Below, in pieces: positions 50,426 through 63,880 of a stretch of DNA of 64,000 nucleotides (its first letter is position 1; every line of letters begins with the position of its first letter). This DNA is from Hyperoodon ampullatus. Its lineage: Eukaryota > Chordata > Mammalia > Artiodactyla > Ziphiidae. Where the stretch lies: assembly GCA_949752795.1 (NCBI GenBank), contig CATKHW010000058.1, positions 496,001 to 560,000 of the forward strand. The letters are read 5' to 3'. The position numbers were made by a program, and so were the translations under genes. The notes beneath the pieces were generated by a model that was not told the DNA's origin, searched no databases, and saw only the letters and a program-made list of their open reading frames with translations.

Positions 50426-52164
50426 ACCTACACCTTCCTCAGTGAAAGGGACTCAAAACCCCATATTTCCCGCAGAGGAATATATCTGACTAGTAAGAAT
50501 CTTAAAACCTATGTATTGATATGTCTCCGTAAGGGAATCAAGTGTGTCTAGACTGGGATAAATATGGCAGCGAGAATCAGCTCAAACCCACTATAAAAAG
50601 GAATTTCAAAAATAAAACAAAAAAACTGGGAAATTCTTTACAATTCCTTCAGGGTCTCTGATGAAACCTGAAATGACCCTATCTACAATGACAGCTGGAT
50701 GTGGCATAAGGCTGGACACTTGGGACTGAGAGGATTGGTGAGATTGGGTGAGCAAATGCAGACCCTTTAAAGCAATAATGCATGGCACACATTCCATGGG
50801 TCCCAACTCTCCAGGTTGAAGGGAATATTACTACAGATATAACATGTACGGGAATCCTAGAGAACGGACACACTGTGAATACGAAAGGTTTCTAAAACTC
50901 AACGAATAGTCCCTCTCCTGGTGCTCCGGTTTGACTTTCCATCTGCTTTATTATCAACCTCCCAACTTGGAGAGACAGCCCCTTTAACCTCCTGGTTCGC
51001 ACAGGTTGCCAATTTGGCAGAGGATGAAAGGGAAGAGGGAGAACCAATGAGAGAGTAGCTGTTAGGCATTTGGACGGGCACATATCACTGTAATTTCCCG
51101 GCAGGAAGAAGAATTAACCAAAGTCTCAGCCACCCACCGGGAATCAGTATAGATCCTGAACCAAAATTTTGGACTTGCGGTCAGCTCACCAAAAACGAGT
51201 TGAAAAATGGAGCTCAGGGGCACAGCAATTCACAAACTGGCCGAGTAATAAAGGACAACTATCGTCCAAAAATCTGTTGAGGGAAGGCAACGAGGCGGAC
51301 TTGAAAGCGAGGCAGAATAGCAGGAAACAGATTTCCAGAGGTACGTTGGAATCGCCTTTAAAGCACAGGAAGAGGGGCACAACTTCGACAATGATGCACT
51401 TGGCCAAAAAGGGCGTATGCGTTTTCTCCTGAATATATTCAGGAGAAAACGCATACGCCCTTTTTGGCCAAGCAAGCAAGCGGGCAATGCAAATCTGCAC
51501 TACAAAGAAGTATCACTTCCGACCGGTCAAAAGGGACATCCACAAAATGTGTAAAAACCAGAAAGGCAAGACAGGCCCTGGAGAACAGGGAGCCTTGTTA
51601 TGCTGATGGGCGGGATGTAAATTGCCAACTGCCTCTCTGGAGGAGTGCATTGTGTTCCCTAAAACAAGTAAACAACAGAGCTACAGAGCCAAGGGCACTT
51701 CCAGTCTAGGGAATATACCTTGGGAAAACTGAAAATCAAAAAGACACAGCCACCCCAAAATTTAGGGCTGCACTGCTTACAAGGACCTCAACTAGGGTAC
51801 ACCTTAAATATCCCAGGAAATATAAAAATGGTTCAAAAAATTGTGGTACTTACGTACGATGGAATATCCCTCAGCCATGAAATCAATGTCATAAGACCAG
51901 TAGCAGCAAAATGGGTGGATTCAGGTACGATGATTCTAAGTGAAATAAGTCACACAGAAAAAGAAACTTATCATAAGATATCACTTATGAAGATCCTGTA
52001 AACATGGCTACACTTGAACTGAGTTAGGAAAGAGAACAGTGTCTCACATTTAGAAAACACTCTTATGCCTGCTTAAGGGGGAAGGAGAGGTGGGGTGATG
52101 CATAAAACCAGAGTTTGATATAAGCACAGGTACCGTTCCAAAAACCAACTATGGAATAGACAAG
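50426..52164 (+). repeat. Satellite unit 30 (A-type, second homogenised block)
   Basis: 1,739 bp. Private TCAACTAGGGTAC near 51789. The palindrome at 51399-51472 is perfect. Confidence 0.97.
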
Positions 52165-53903
52165 ACCTACACCTTCCTCAGTGAAAGGGACTCAAAACCC
52201 CATATTTCCCGCAGAGGAATATATCTGACTAGTAAGAATCTTAAAACCTATGTATTGATATGTCTCCGTAAGGGAATCAAGTGTGTCTAGACTGGGATAA
52301 ATATGGCAGCGAGAATCAGCTCAAACCCACTATAAAAAGGAATTTCAAAAATAAAACAAAAAAACTGGGAAATTCTTTACAATTCCTTCAGGGTCTCTGA
52401 TGAAACCTGAAATGACCCTATCTACAATGACAGCTGGATGTGGCATAAGGCTGGACACTTGGGACTGAGAGGATTGGTGAGATTGGGTGAGCAAATGCAG
52501 ACCCTTTAAAGCAATAATGCATGGCACACATTCCATGGGTCCCAACTCTCCAGGTTGAAGGGAATATTACTACAGATATAACATGTACGGGAATCCTAGA
52601 GAACGGACACACTGTGAATACGAAAGGTTTCTAAAACTCAACGAATAGTCCCTCTCCTGGTGCTCCGGTTTGACTTTCCATCTGCTTTATTATCAACCTC
52701 CCAACTTGGAGAGACAGCCCCTTTAACCTCCTGGTTCGCACAGGTTGCCAATTTGGCAGAGGATGAAAGGGAAGAGGGAGAACCAATGAGAGAGTAGCTG
52801 TTAGGCATTTGGACAGGCACATATCACTGTAATTTCCCGGCAGGAAGAAGAATTAACCAAAGTCTCAGCCACCCACCGGGAATCAGTATAGATCCTGAAC
52901 CAAAATTTTGGACTTGCGGTCAGCTCACCAAAAACGAGTTGAAAAATGGAGCTCAGGGGCACAGCAATTCACAAACTGGCCGAGTAATAAAGGACAACTA
53001 TCGTCCAAAAATCTGTTGAGGGAAGGCAACGAGGCGGACTTGAAAGCGAGGCAGAATAGCAGGAAACAGATTTCCAGAGGTACGTTGGAATCGCCTTTAA
53101 AGCACAGGAAGAGGGGCACAACTTCGACAATGATGCACTTGGCCAAAAAGGGCGTATGCGTTTTCTCCTGAATATATTCAGGAGAAAACGCATACGCCCT
53201 TTTTGGCCAAGCAAGCAAGCGGGCAATGCAAATCTGCACTACAAAGAAGTATCACTTCCGACCGGTCAAAAGGGACATCCACAAAATGTGTAAAAACCAG
53301 AAAGGCAAGACAGGCCCTGGAGAACAGGGAGCCTTGTTATGCTGATGGGCGGGATGTAAATTGCCAACTGCCTCTCTGGAGGAGTGCATTGTGTTCCCTA
53401 AAACAAGTAAACAACAGAGCTACAGAGCCAAGGGCACTTCCAGTCTAGGGAATATACCTTGGGAAAACTGAAAATCAAAAAGACACAGCCACCCCAAAAT
53501 TTAGGGCTGCACTGCTTACAAGGACCTCAACTTGGGTACACCTTAAATATCCCAGGAAATATAAAAATGGTTCAAAAAATTGTGGTACTTATGTACGATG
53601 GAATATCCCTCAGCCATGAAATCAATGTCATAAGACCAGTAGCAGCAAAATGGGTGGATTCAGGTACGATGATTCTAAGTGAAATAAGTCACACAGAAAA
53701 AGAAACTTATCATAAGATATCACTTATGAAGATCCTGTAAACATGGCTACACTTGAACTGAGTTAGGAAAGAGAACAGTGTCTCACATTTAGAAAACACT
53801 CTTATGCCTGCTTAAGGGGGAAGGAGAGGTGGGGTGATGCATAAAACCAGAGTTTGATATAAGCACAGGTACCGTTCCAAAAACCAACTATGGAATAGAC
53901 AAG
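52165..53903 (+). repeat. Satellite unit 31 (A-type, second homogenised block)
   Basis: 1,739 bp. Private GGACAGGCAC near 52812 and CTTATGTACG near 53588, both CpG losses. The palindrome at 53138-53211 is perfect. Confidence 0.97.
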
Positions 53904-55642
53904 ACCTACACCTTCCTCAGTGAAAGGGACTCAAAACCCCATATTTCCCGCAGAGGAATATATCTGACTAGTAAGAATCTTAAAACCTATGTATTGATAT
54001 GTCTCCGTAAGGGAATCAAGTGTGTCTAGACTGGGATAAATATGGCAGCGAGAATCAGCTCAAACCCACTATAAAAAGGAATTTCAAAAATAAAACAAAA
54101 AAACTGGGAAATTCTTTACAATTCCTTCAGGGTCTCTGATGAAACCTGAAATGACCCTATCTACAATGACAGCTGGATGTGGCATAAGGCTGGACACTTG
54201 GGACTGAGAGGATTGGTGAGATTGGGTGAGCAAATGCAGACCCTTTAAAGCAATAATGCATGGCACACATTCCATGGGTCCCAACTCTCCAGGTTGAAGG
54301 GAATATTACTACAGATATAACATGTACGGGAATCCTAGAGAACGGACACACTGTGAATACGAAAGGTTTCTAAAACTCAACGAATAGTCCCTCTCCTGGT
54401 GCTCCGGTTTGACTTTCCATCTGCTTTATTATCAACCTCCCAACTTGGAGAGACAGCCCCTTTAACCTCCTGGTTCGCACAGGTTGCCAATTTGGCAGAG
54501 GATGAAAGGGAAGAGGGAGAACCAATGAGAGAGTAGCTGTTAGGCATTTGGACGGGCACATATCACTGTAATTTCCCGGCAGGAAGAAGAATTAACCAAA
54601 GTCTCAGCCACCCACCGGGAATCATTATAGATCCTGAACCAAAATTTTGGACTTGCGGTCAGCTCACCAAAAACGAGTTGAAAAATGGAGCTCAGGGGCA
54701 CAGCAATTCACAAACTGGCCGAGTAATAAAGGACAACTATCGTCCAAAAATCTGTTGAGGGAAGGCAACGAGGCGGACTTGAAAGCGAGGCAGAATAGCA
54801 GGAAACAGATTTCCAGAGGTACGTTGGAATCGCCTTTAAAGCACAGGAAGAGGGGCACAACTTCGACAATGATGCACTTGGCCAAAAAGGGCGTATGCGT
54901 TTTCTCCTGAATATATTCAGGAGAAAACGCATACGCCCTTTTTGGCCAAGCAAGCAAGCGGGCAATGCAAATCTGCACTACAAAGAAGTATCACTTCCGA
55001 CCGGTCAAAAGGGACATCCACAAAATGTGTAAAAACCAGAAAGGCAAGACAGGCCCTGGAGAACAGGGAGCCTTGTTATGCTGATGGGCGGGATGTAAAT
55101 TGCCAACTGCCTCTCTGGAGAAGTGGACTGTGTTCCCTAAAACAAGTAAACAACAGAGCTACAGAGCCAAGGGCACTTCCAGTCTAGGGAATATACCTTG
55201 GGAAAACTGAAAATCAAAAAGACACAGCCACCCCAAAATTTAGGGCTGCACTGCTTACAAGGACCTCAACTTGGGTACACCTTAAATATCCCAGGAAATA
55301 TAAAAATGGTTCAAAAAATTGTGGTACTTACGTACGATGGAATATCCCTCAGCCATGAAATCAATGTCATAAGACCAGTAGCAGCAAAATGGGTGGATTC
55401 AGGTACGATGATTCTAAGTGAAATAAGTCACACAGAAAAAGAAACTTATCATAAGATATCACTTATGAAGATCCTGTAAACATGGCTACACTTGAACTGA
55501 GTTAGGAAAGAGAACAGTGTCTCACATTTAGAAAACACTCTTATGCCTGCTTAAGGGGGAAGGAGAGGTGGGGTGATGCATAAAACCAGAGTTTGATATA
55601 AGCACAGGTCCCGTTCCAAAAACCAACTATGGAATAGACAAG
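53904..55642 (+). repeat. Satellite unit 32 (A-type, B switch at its 3' end)
   Basis: 1,739 bp. Has AATCATTATAG near 54620 (shared with units 28 and 33), a cluster of three changes within nine bases near 55120-55130, and GGTCCCG near 55608, the first sign of the B tract that follows. The palindrome at 54877-54950 is perfect. Confidence 0.97.
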
Positions 55643-58600
55643 ACCTACACCTTCCTCAGTGAAAGGGACTCAAAACCCCATATTTCCCGCAGAGGAATAT
55701 ATCTGACTAGTAAGAATCTTAAAACCTATGTATTGATATGTCTCCGTAAGGGAATCAAGTGTGTCTAGACTGGCATAAACATGGCAGCGAGAATCAGCTC
55801 AAACCCACTATAAAAAGGAATTTCAAAAACAAAACAAAAAAAACTGGGAAATTCTTTACAATTCCTTCAGGGTCTCTGATGAAACCTGAAATGACCCTAT
55901 CTACAATGACAGCTGGATGTGGCATAAGGCTGGACACTTGGGACTGAGAGGATTGGTGAGATTGGGTGAGCAAATGCAGACCCTTTAAAGCAATAATGCA
56001 TGGCACACATTCCATGGGTCCCAACTCTCCAGGTTGAAGGGAATATTACTACAGATATAACATGTACGGGAATCCTAGAGAACGGACACACTGTGAATAC
56101 GAAAGGTTTCTAAAACTCAACGAATAGTCCCTCTCCTGGTGCTCCGGTTTGACTTTCCATCTGCTTTATTATCAACCTCCCAACTTGGAGAGACAGCCCC
56201 TTTAACCTCCTGGTTCGCACAGGTTGCCAATTTGGCAGAGGATGAAAGGGAAGAGGGAGAACCAATGAGAGAGTAGCTGTTAGGCATTTGGACGGGCACA
56301 TATCACTGTAATTTCCCGGCAGGAAGAAGAATTAACCAAAGTCTCAGCCACCCACCGGGAATCATTATAGATCCTGAACCAAAATTTTGGACTTGCGGTC
56401 AGCTCACCAAAAACGAGTTGAAAAATGGAGCTCAGGGGCACAGCAATTCACAAACTGGCCGAGTAATAAAGGACAACTATCGTCCAAAAATCTGTTGAGG
56501 GAAGGCAACGAGGCGGACTTGAAAGCGAGGCAGAATAGCAGGAAACAGATTTCCAGAGGTACGTTGGAATCGCCTTTAAAGCACAGGAAGAGGGGCACAA
56601 CTTCGACAATGATGCACTTGGCCAAAAAGGGCGTATGCGTTTTCTCCTGAATATATTCAGGAGAAAACGCATACGCCCTTTTTGGCCAAGCAAGCAAGCG
56701 GGCAATGCAAATCTGCACTACAAAGAAGTATCACTTCCCACCGGTCAAAAGGGACATCCACAAAATGTGTAAAAACCAGAAAGGCAAGACAGGCCCTGGA
56801 GAACAGGGAGCCTTGTTATGTTGATGGGCGGGATGTAAATTGCCAACTGCCTCTCTGGAGGAGTGCATTGTGTTCCCTAAAACAAGTAAACAACAGAGCT
56901 ACAGAGCCAAGGGCACTTCCAGTCTAGGGAATATACCTGGGAAAAACTGAAAATCAATAAGACAGAGCCACCCCAAAATTTAGGGCTGCACTGCTTACAA
57001 GGACCTCAACTTGGGTACACCTTAAATATCCCAGGAAATATAAAATTGGTTCAAAAAATTGTGGTACTTACGTACGATGGAATATCCCTCAGCCATGAAA
57101 TCAATGTCATAAGACCAGTAGCAGCAAAATGGGTGGATTCAGGTACGATGATTCTAAGTGAAATAAGTCACAGAGAAAAAGAAACTTATCATAAGTTATC
57201 ACTTATGAAGATCCTGTAAACATGGCTACACTTGAACTGAGTTAGGAAAGAGAACAGTGTCTCACATTTAGAAAACACTCTTATGCCTGCTTAAGGGGGA
57301 AGGAGAGGTGGGGTGATGCATAAAACCAGAGTTTGATATAAGCACAGGTCCCGTTCCAAAAACCAACTATGGAATAGACAAGACCTACACCTTCCTCAGT
57401 GAAAGGGACTCAAAACCACATATTTCCCGCAGAGGAATATATCTGACTAGTAAGAATCTTAAAACCTATGTATTGATATGTCTCCGTAAGGGAATCAAGT
57501 GTGTCTAGACTGGCATAAACATGGCAGCGAGAATCAGCTCAAACTCACTATAAAAAGGAATTTCAAAAACAAAACAAAAAAAACTGGGAAATTCTTTACA
57601 ATTCCTTCAGGGTCTCTGATGAAACCTGAAATGACCCTATCTACAATGACAGCTGGATGTGGCATAAGGCTGGACACTTGGGACTGAGAGGATTGGTGAG
57701 ATTGGGTGAGCAAATGCAGACCCTTTAAAGCAATAATGCATGGCACACATTCCATGGGTCCCAACGCTCCAGGTTGAAGGGAATATTACTACAGATATAA
57801 CATGTACGGGAATCCTAGAGAACGGACACACTGTGAATACGAAAGGTTTCTAAAACTCAACGAATAGTCCCTCTCCTGGTGCTCCGGTTTGACTTTCCAT
57901 CTGCTTTATTATCAACCTCCCAACTTGGAGAGACAGCCCCTTTAACCTCCTGGTTCGCACAGGTTGCCAATTTGGCAGAGGATGAAAGGGAAGAGGGAGA
58001 ACCAATGAGAGAGTAGCTGTTAGGCATTTGGACGGGCACATATCACTGTAATATCCCGGCAGGAAGAAGAATTAACCAAAGTCTCAGCCACCCACCGGGA
58101 ATCAGTATAGATCCTGAACCAAAATTTTGGACTTGCGGTCAGCTCGCCAAAAACGAGTTGAAAAATGGAGCTCAGGGGCACAGCAATTCACAAACTGGCC
58201 GAGTAATAAAGGACAACTATCGTTCAAAAATCTGTTGAGGGAAGGCAACGAGGCGGACTTGAAAGCGAGGCAGATTAGCAGGAAACAGATTTCCAGAGGT
58301 ACGTTGGAATCGCCTTTTAAGCACAGGAAGAGGGGCACAACTTCGACAATGATGCACTTGGCCAAAAAGGGCGTATGCGTTTTCTCCTGAATATATTCAG
58401 GAGAAAACGCATACGCCCTTTTTGGCCAAGCAAGCAAGCGGGCAATGCAAATCTGCACTACAAAGAAGTATCACTTCCCACCGGTCAAAAGGGACATCCA
58501 CAAAATGTGTAAAAACCAGAAAGGCAAGACAGGCCCTGGAGAACAGGGAGCCTTGTTATGCTGATGGGCGGGATGTAAATTGCCAACTGCCTCTCTGGAG

Positions 58601-58705
58601 GAGTGCATTGTGTTCCCTAAAACAAGTAAACAACAGAGCTACAGAGCCAAGGGCACTTCCAGTCTAGGGAATATACCTGGGAAAAACTGAAAATCAATAA
58701 GACAG
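55608..58705 (+). repeat. B-type tract, end of unit 32 to unit 34
   Basis: Begins at GGTCCCG in the last 40 bases of unit 32 and ends after ACAGAGCC in unit 34, where AAAATGGTTC and CATAAGATATC mark the return to A. Both borders lie inside monomers rather than at a fixed site. Confidence 0.85.
55643..57382 (+). repeat. Satellite unit 33 (B-type)
   Basis: 1,740 bp. Full B set: GGCATAAACATGG, AAAAACAAAAC with A8, TATGTTGATGG, CTGGGAAAAACTG, ACAGAGCC, CATAAGTTATC, GGTCCCG. The palindrome at 56617-56690 is perfect. Confidence 0.97.
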
Positions 58706-59122
58706 AGCCACCCCAAAATTTAGGGCTGCACTGCTTACAAGGACCTCAACTTGGGTACACCTTAAATATCCCAGGAAATATAAAAATGGTTCAAAAAATT
58801 GTGGTACTTACGTACGATGGAATATCCCTCAGCCATGAAATCAATGTCATAAGACCAGTAGCAGCAAAATGGGTGGATTCAGGTACGATGATTCTAAGTG
58901 AAATAAGTCACACAGAAAAAGAAACTTATCATAAGATATCACTTATGAAGATCCTGTAAACATGGCTACACTTGAACTGAGTTAGGAAAGAGAACAGTGT
59001 CTCTCATTTAGAAAACACTCTTATGCCTGCTTAAGGGGGAAGGAGAGGTGGGGTGATGCATAAAACCAGAGTTTGATATAAGCACAGGTACCGTTCCAAA
59101 AACCAACTATGGAATAGACAAG
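57383..59122 (+). repeat. Satellite unit 34 (B-type 5', returns to A at its 3' end)
   Basis: 1,740 bp. The copy with the most private changes: AAACCACATA, AAACTCACTA, AGCTCGCCAAA, CGTTCAAAAATC, GCAGATTAGC and GCCTTTTAAGC. B-type to about 58705, then A-type (AAAATGGTTC, CATAAGATATC, GTCTCTCATTT, GGTACCG). The palindrome at 58357-58430 is perfect. Confidence 0.97.
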
Positions 59123-60856
59123 ACCTACACCTTCCTCAGTGAAAGGGACTCAAAACCCCATATTTCCCGCAGAGGAATATATCTGACTAGTAAGAATCTT
59201 AAAACCTATGTATTGATATGTCTCCGTAAGGGAATCAAGTGTGTCTAGACTGGGATAAATATGGCAGCGAGAATCAGCTCAAACCCACTATAAAAAGGAA
59301 TTTCAAAAATAAAACAAAAAAACTGGGAAATTCTTTACAATTCCTTCAGGGTCTCTGATGAAACCTGAAATGACCCTATCTACAATGACAGCTGGATGTG
59401 GCATAAGGCTGGACACTTGGGACTGAGAGGATTGGTGAGATTGGGTGAGCAAATGCAGACCCTTTAAAGCAATAATGCATGGCACACATTCCATGGGTCC
59501 CAACTCTCCAGGTTGAAGGGAATATTACTACAGATATAACATGTACGGGAATCCTAGAGAACGGACACACTGTGAATACGAAAGGTTTCTAAAACTCAAC
59601 GAATAGTCCCTCTCCTGGTGCTCCGGTTTGACTTTCCATCTGCTTTATTATCAACCTCCCAACTTGGAGAGACAGCCCCTTTAACCTCCTGGTTCGCACA
59701 GGTTGCCAATTTGGCAGAGGATGAAAGGGAAGAGGGAGAACCAATGAGAGAGTAGCTGTTAGGCATTTGGACGGGCACATATCACTGTAATTTCCCGGCA
59801 GGAAGAAGAATTAACCAAAGTCTCAGCCACCCACCGGGAATCAGTATAGATCCTGAACCAAAATTTTGGACTTGCGGTCAGCTCACCAAAAACGAGTTGA
59901 AAAATGGAGCTCAGGGGCACAGCAATTCACAAACTGGCCGAGTAATAAAGGACAACTATCGTCCAAAAATCTGTTGAGGGAAGGCAACGAGGCGGACTTG
60001 AAAGCGAGGCAGAATAGCAGGAAACAGATTTCAAGAGGTACGTTGGAATCGCCTTTAAAGCACAGGAAGAGGGGCACAACTTCGACAATGATGCACTTGG
60101 CCAAAAAGGGCGTATGCGTTTTCTCCTGAATCAGGAGAAAACGCATACGCCCTTTTTGGCCAAGCAAGCAAGCGGGCAATGCAAATCTGCACTACAAAGA
60201 AGTATCACTTCCCACCGGTCAAAAGGGACATCCACAAAATGTGTAAAAACCAGAAAGGCAAGACAGGCCCTGGAGAACAGGGAGCCTTGTTATGTTGATG
60301 GGCGGGATGTAAATTGCCAACTGCCTCTCTGGAGGAGTGCATTGTGTTCCCTAATACAAGTAAAGAACAGAGCTACAGAGCCAAGGGCACTTCCAGTCTA
60401 GGGAATATACCTGGGAAAAACTGAAAATCAATAAGACAGAGCCACCCCAAAATTTAGGGCTGCACTGCTTACAAGGACCTCAACTTGGGTACACCTTAAA
60501 TATCCCAGGAAATATAAAATTGGTTCAAAAAATTGTGGTACTTACGTACGATGGAATATCCCTCAGCCATGAAATCAATGTCATAAGACCAGTAGCAGCA
60601 AAATGGGTGGATTCAGGTACGATGATTCTAAGTGAAATAAGTCACAGAGAAAAAGAAACTTATCATAAGTTATCACTTATGAAGATCCTGTAAACATGGC
60701 TACACTTGAACTGAGTTAGGAAAGAGAACAGTGTCTCACATTTAGAAAACACTCTTATGCCTGCTTAAGGGGGAAGGAGAGGTGGTGTGATGCATAAAAC
60801 CAGAGTTTGATATAAGCACAGGTACCGTTCCAAAAACCAACTATGGAATAGACAAG
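59123..60856 (+). repeat. Satellite unit 35 (5-bp palindrome deletion; A to B switch)
   Basis: 1,734 bp. Same 5-bp central deletion as unit 27 (palindrome 60096-60164) and the same switch to B sequence at TATGTTGATGG near 60291, exactly 13,910 bp downstream. CTAATACAAG near 60351 is shared with unit 28; private GGTGGTGTGATG near 60781. Confidence 0.97.
60096..60164. repeat. Shortened palindrome, unit 35 (5-bp central deletion)
   Basis: Identical to the shortened form in unit 27. Both units also switch from A to B sequence downstream at the same monomer position, so common descent by duplication is likelier than two independent deletions. Confidence 0.97.
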
Positions 60857-62596
60857 ACCTACACCTTCCTCAGTGAAAGGGACTCAAAACCCCATATTTC
60901 CCACAGAGGAATATATCTGACTAGTAAGAATCTTAAAACCTATGTATTGATATGTCTCCGTAAGGGAATCAAGTGCGTCTAGACTGGCATAAACATGGCA
61001 GCGAGAATCAGCTCAAACCCACTATAAAAAGGAATTTCAAAAACAAAACAAAAAAAACTGGGAAATTCTTTACAATTCCTTCAGGGTCTCTGATGAAACC
61101 TGAAATGACCCTATCTACAATGACAGCTGGATGTGGCATAAGGCTGGACACTTGGGACTGAGAGGATTGGTGAGATTGGGTGAGCAAATGCAGACCCTTT
61201 AAAGCAATAATGCATGGCACACATTCCATGGGTCCCAACTCTCCAGGTTGAAGGGAATATTACTACAGATATAACATGTACGGGAATCCTAGAGAACGGA
61301 CACACTGTGAATACGAAAGGTTTCTAAAACTCAACGAATAGTCCCTCTCCTGGTGCTCCGGTTTGACTTTCCATCTGCTTTATTATCAACCTCCCAACTT
61401 GGAGAGACAGCCCCTTTAACCTCCTGGTTCGCACAGGTTGCCAATTTGGCAGAGGATGAAAGGGAAGAGGGAGAACCAATGAGAGAGTAGCTGTTAGGCA
61501 TTTGGACGGGCACATATCACTGTAATTTCCCGGCAGGAAGAAGAATTAACCAAAGTCTCAGCCACCCACCGGGAATCAGTATAGATCCTGAACCAAAATT
61601 TTGGACTTGCGGTCAGCTCACCAAAAACGAGTTGAAGAATGGAGCTCAGGGGCACAGCAATTCACAAACTGGCCGAGTAATAAAGGACAACTATCGTCCA
61701 AAAATCTGTTGAGGGAAGGCAACGAGGCGGACTTGAAAGCGAGGCAGAATAGCAGGAAACAGATTTCAAGAGGTACGTTGGAATCGCCTTTAAAGCACAG
61801 GAAGAGGAGCACAACTTCGACAATGATGCACTTGGCCAAAAAGGGCATATGCGTTTTCTCCTGAATATATTCAGGAGAAAACGCATACGCCCTTTTTGGC
61901 CAAGCAAGCAAGCGGGCAATGCAAATCTGCACTACAAAGAAGTATCACTTCCCACCGGTCAAAAGGGACATCCACAAAATGTGTAAAAACCAGAAAGGCA
62001 AGACAGGCCCTGGAGAACAGGGAGCCTTGTTATGTTGATGGGCGGGATGTAAATTGCCAACTGCCTCTCTGGAGGAGTGCATTGTGTTCCCTAAAACAAG
62101 TAAAGAACAGAGCTACAGAGCCAAGGGCACTTCCAGTCTAGGGAATATACCTGGGAAAAACTGAAAATCAATAAGACAGAGCCACCCCAAAATTTAGGGC
62201 TGCACTGCTTACAAGGACCTCAACTTGGGTACACCTTAAATATCCCAGGAAATATAAAATTGGTTCAAAAAATTGTGGTACTTACGTACGATGGAATATC
62301 CCTCAGCCATGAAATCAATGTCATAAGACCAGTAGCAGCAAAATGGGTGGATTCAGGTACGATGATTCTAAGTGAAATAAGTCACAGAGAAAAAGAAACT
62401 TATCATAAGTTATCACTTATGAAGATCCTGTAAACATGGCTACACTTGAACTGAGTTAGGAAAGAGAACAGTGTCTCACATTTAGAAAACACTCTTATGC
62501 CTGCTTAAGGGGGAAGGAGAGGTGGGGTGATGCATAAAACCAGAGTTTGATATAAGCACAGGTCCCGTTCCAAAAACCAACTATGGAATAGACAAG
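60857..62596 (+). repeat. Satellite unit 36 (B-type)
   Basis: 1,740 bp. Has TTCCCACAGAGG, AAGTGCGTC near 60972, TTGAAGAATGG near 61633, GAGGAGCACAAC and GGGCATATG in the palindrome's left arm (61831-61904, one mismatch). Confidence 0.97.
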
Positions 62597-63340
62597 ACCT
62601 ACACCTTCCTCAGTGAAAGGGACTCAAAACCCCATATTTCCCGCAGAGGAATATATCTGACTAGTAAGAATCTTAAAACCTATGTATTGATATGTCTCCG
62701 TAAGGGAATCAAGTGTGTCTAGACTGGCATAAACATGGCAGCGAGAATCAGCTCAAACCCACTATAAAAAGGAATTTCAAAAACAAAACAAAAAAAACTG
62801 GGAAATTCTTTACAATTCCTTCAGGGTCTCTGATGAAACCTGAAATGACCCTATCTACAATGACAGCTGGATGTGGCATAAGGCTGGACACTTGGGACTG
62901 AGAGGATTGGTGAGATTGGGTGAGCAAATGCAGACCCTTTAAAGCAATAATGCATGGCACACATTCCATGGGTCCCAACTCTCCAGGTTGAAGGGAATAT
63001 TACTACAGATATAACATGTACGGGAATCCTAGAGAACGGACACACTGTGAATACGAAAGGTTTCTAAAACTCAACGAATAGTCCCTCTCCTGGTGCTCCG
63101 GTTTGACTTTCCATCTGCTTTATTATCAACCTCCCAACTTGGAGAGACAGCCCCTTTAACCTCCTGGTTCGCACAGGTTGCCAATTTGGCAGAGGATGAA
63201 AGGGAAGAGGGAGAACCAATGAGAGAGTAGCTGTTAGGCATTTGGACGGGCACATATCACTGTAATTTCCCAGCAGGAAGAAGAATTAACCAAAGTCTCA
63301 GCCACCCACCGGGAATCAGTATAGATCCTGAACCAAAATT

Positions 63341-63880
63341 TTGGACTTGCGGTCAGCTCACCAAAAACGAGTTGAAAAATGGAGCTCAGGGGCACAGCAA
63401 TTCACAAACTGGCCGAGTAATAAAGGACAACTATCGTCCAAAAATCTGTTGAGGGAAGGCAACGAGGCGGACTTGAAAGCGAGGCAGAATAGCAGGAAAC
63501 AGATTTCCAGAGGTACGTTGGAATCGCCTTTAAAGCACAGGAAGTGGGGCACAACTTCGACAATGATGCACTTGGCCAAAAAGGGCGTATGCTTTTCTCC
63601 TGAATATATTCAGGAGAAAACGCATACGCCCTTTTTGGCCAAGCAAGCAAGCGGGCAATGCAAATCTGCACTACAAAGAAGTATCACTTCCCACCGGTCA
63701 AAAGGGACATCCACAAAATGTGTAAAAACCAGAAAGGCAAGACAGGCCCTGGAGAACAGGGAGCCTTGTTATGTTGATGGGAGGGATGTAAATTGCCAAC
63801 TGCCTCTCTGGAGGAGTGCATTGTGTTCCCTAAAACAAGTAAAGAACAGAGCTACAGAGCCAAGGGCACTTCCAGTCTAG
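63341..63880 (+). pseudogene. 179-codon fused frame in unit 37, LINE-1 ORF2 remnant, not a gene
   Basis: This is the longest open frame in the window. It joins the pre-palindrome ORF2 remnant (KW and PSNKG landmarks) to the post-palindrome remnant (LPLWRS landmark) only because one base of the palindrome is lost here. Palindrome-derived residues sit in its middle, it opens with TTG, and it ends at the TAG seen in every unit. All 36 other units lack it, so it is a mutational accident in a dead repeat. Confidence 0.9.
63571..63643. repeat. Palindrome with 1-bp deletion, unit 37
   Basis: The left arm lacks one G of ATGCGTTTTC while the right arm is intact, leaving a one-base bulge. The deletion joins two normally separate reading frames into one of 179 codons (63341-63880). 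Confidence 0.97.

Larger units (their letters stand above)
48687..55642 (+). repeat. Homogenised A-type block (units 29-32)
   Basis: Units 29-32 share CTTCCGACC, a perfect palindrome and ATCAAAAAGACAC with CCCCAAAATT, differing by a handful of private changes. The block is bounded on both sides by B-type tracts. Confidence 0.8.
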
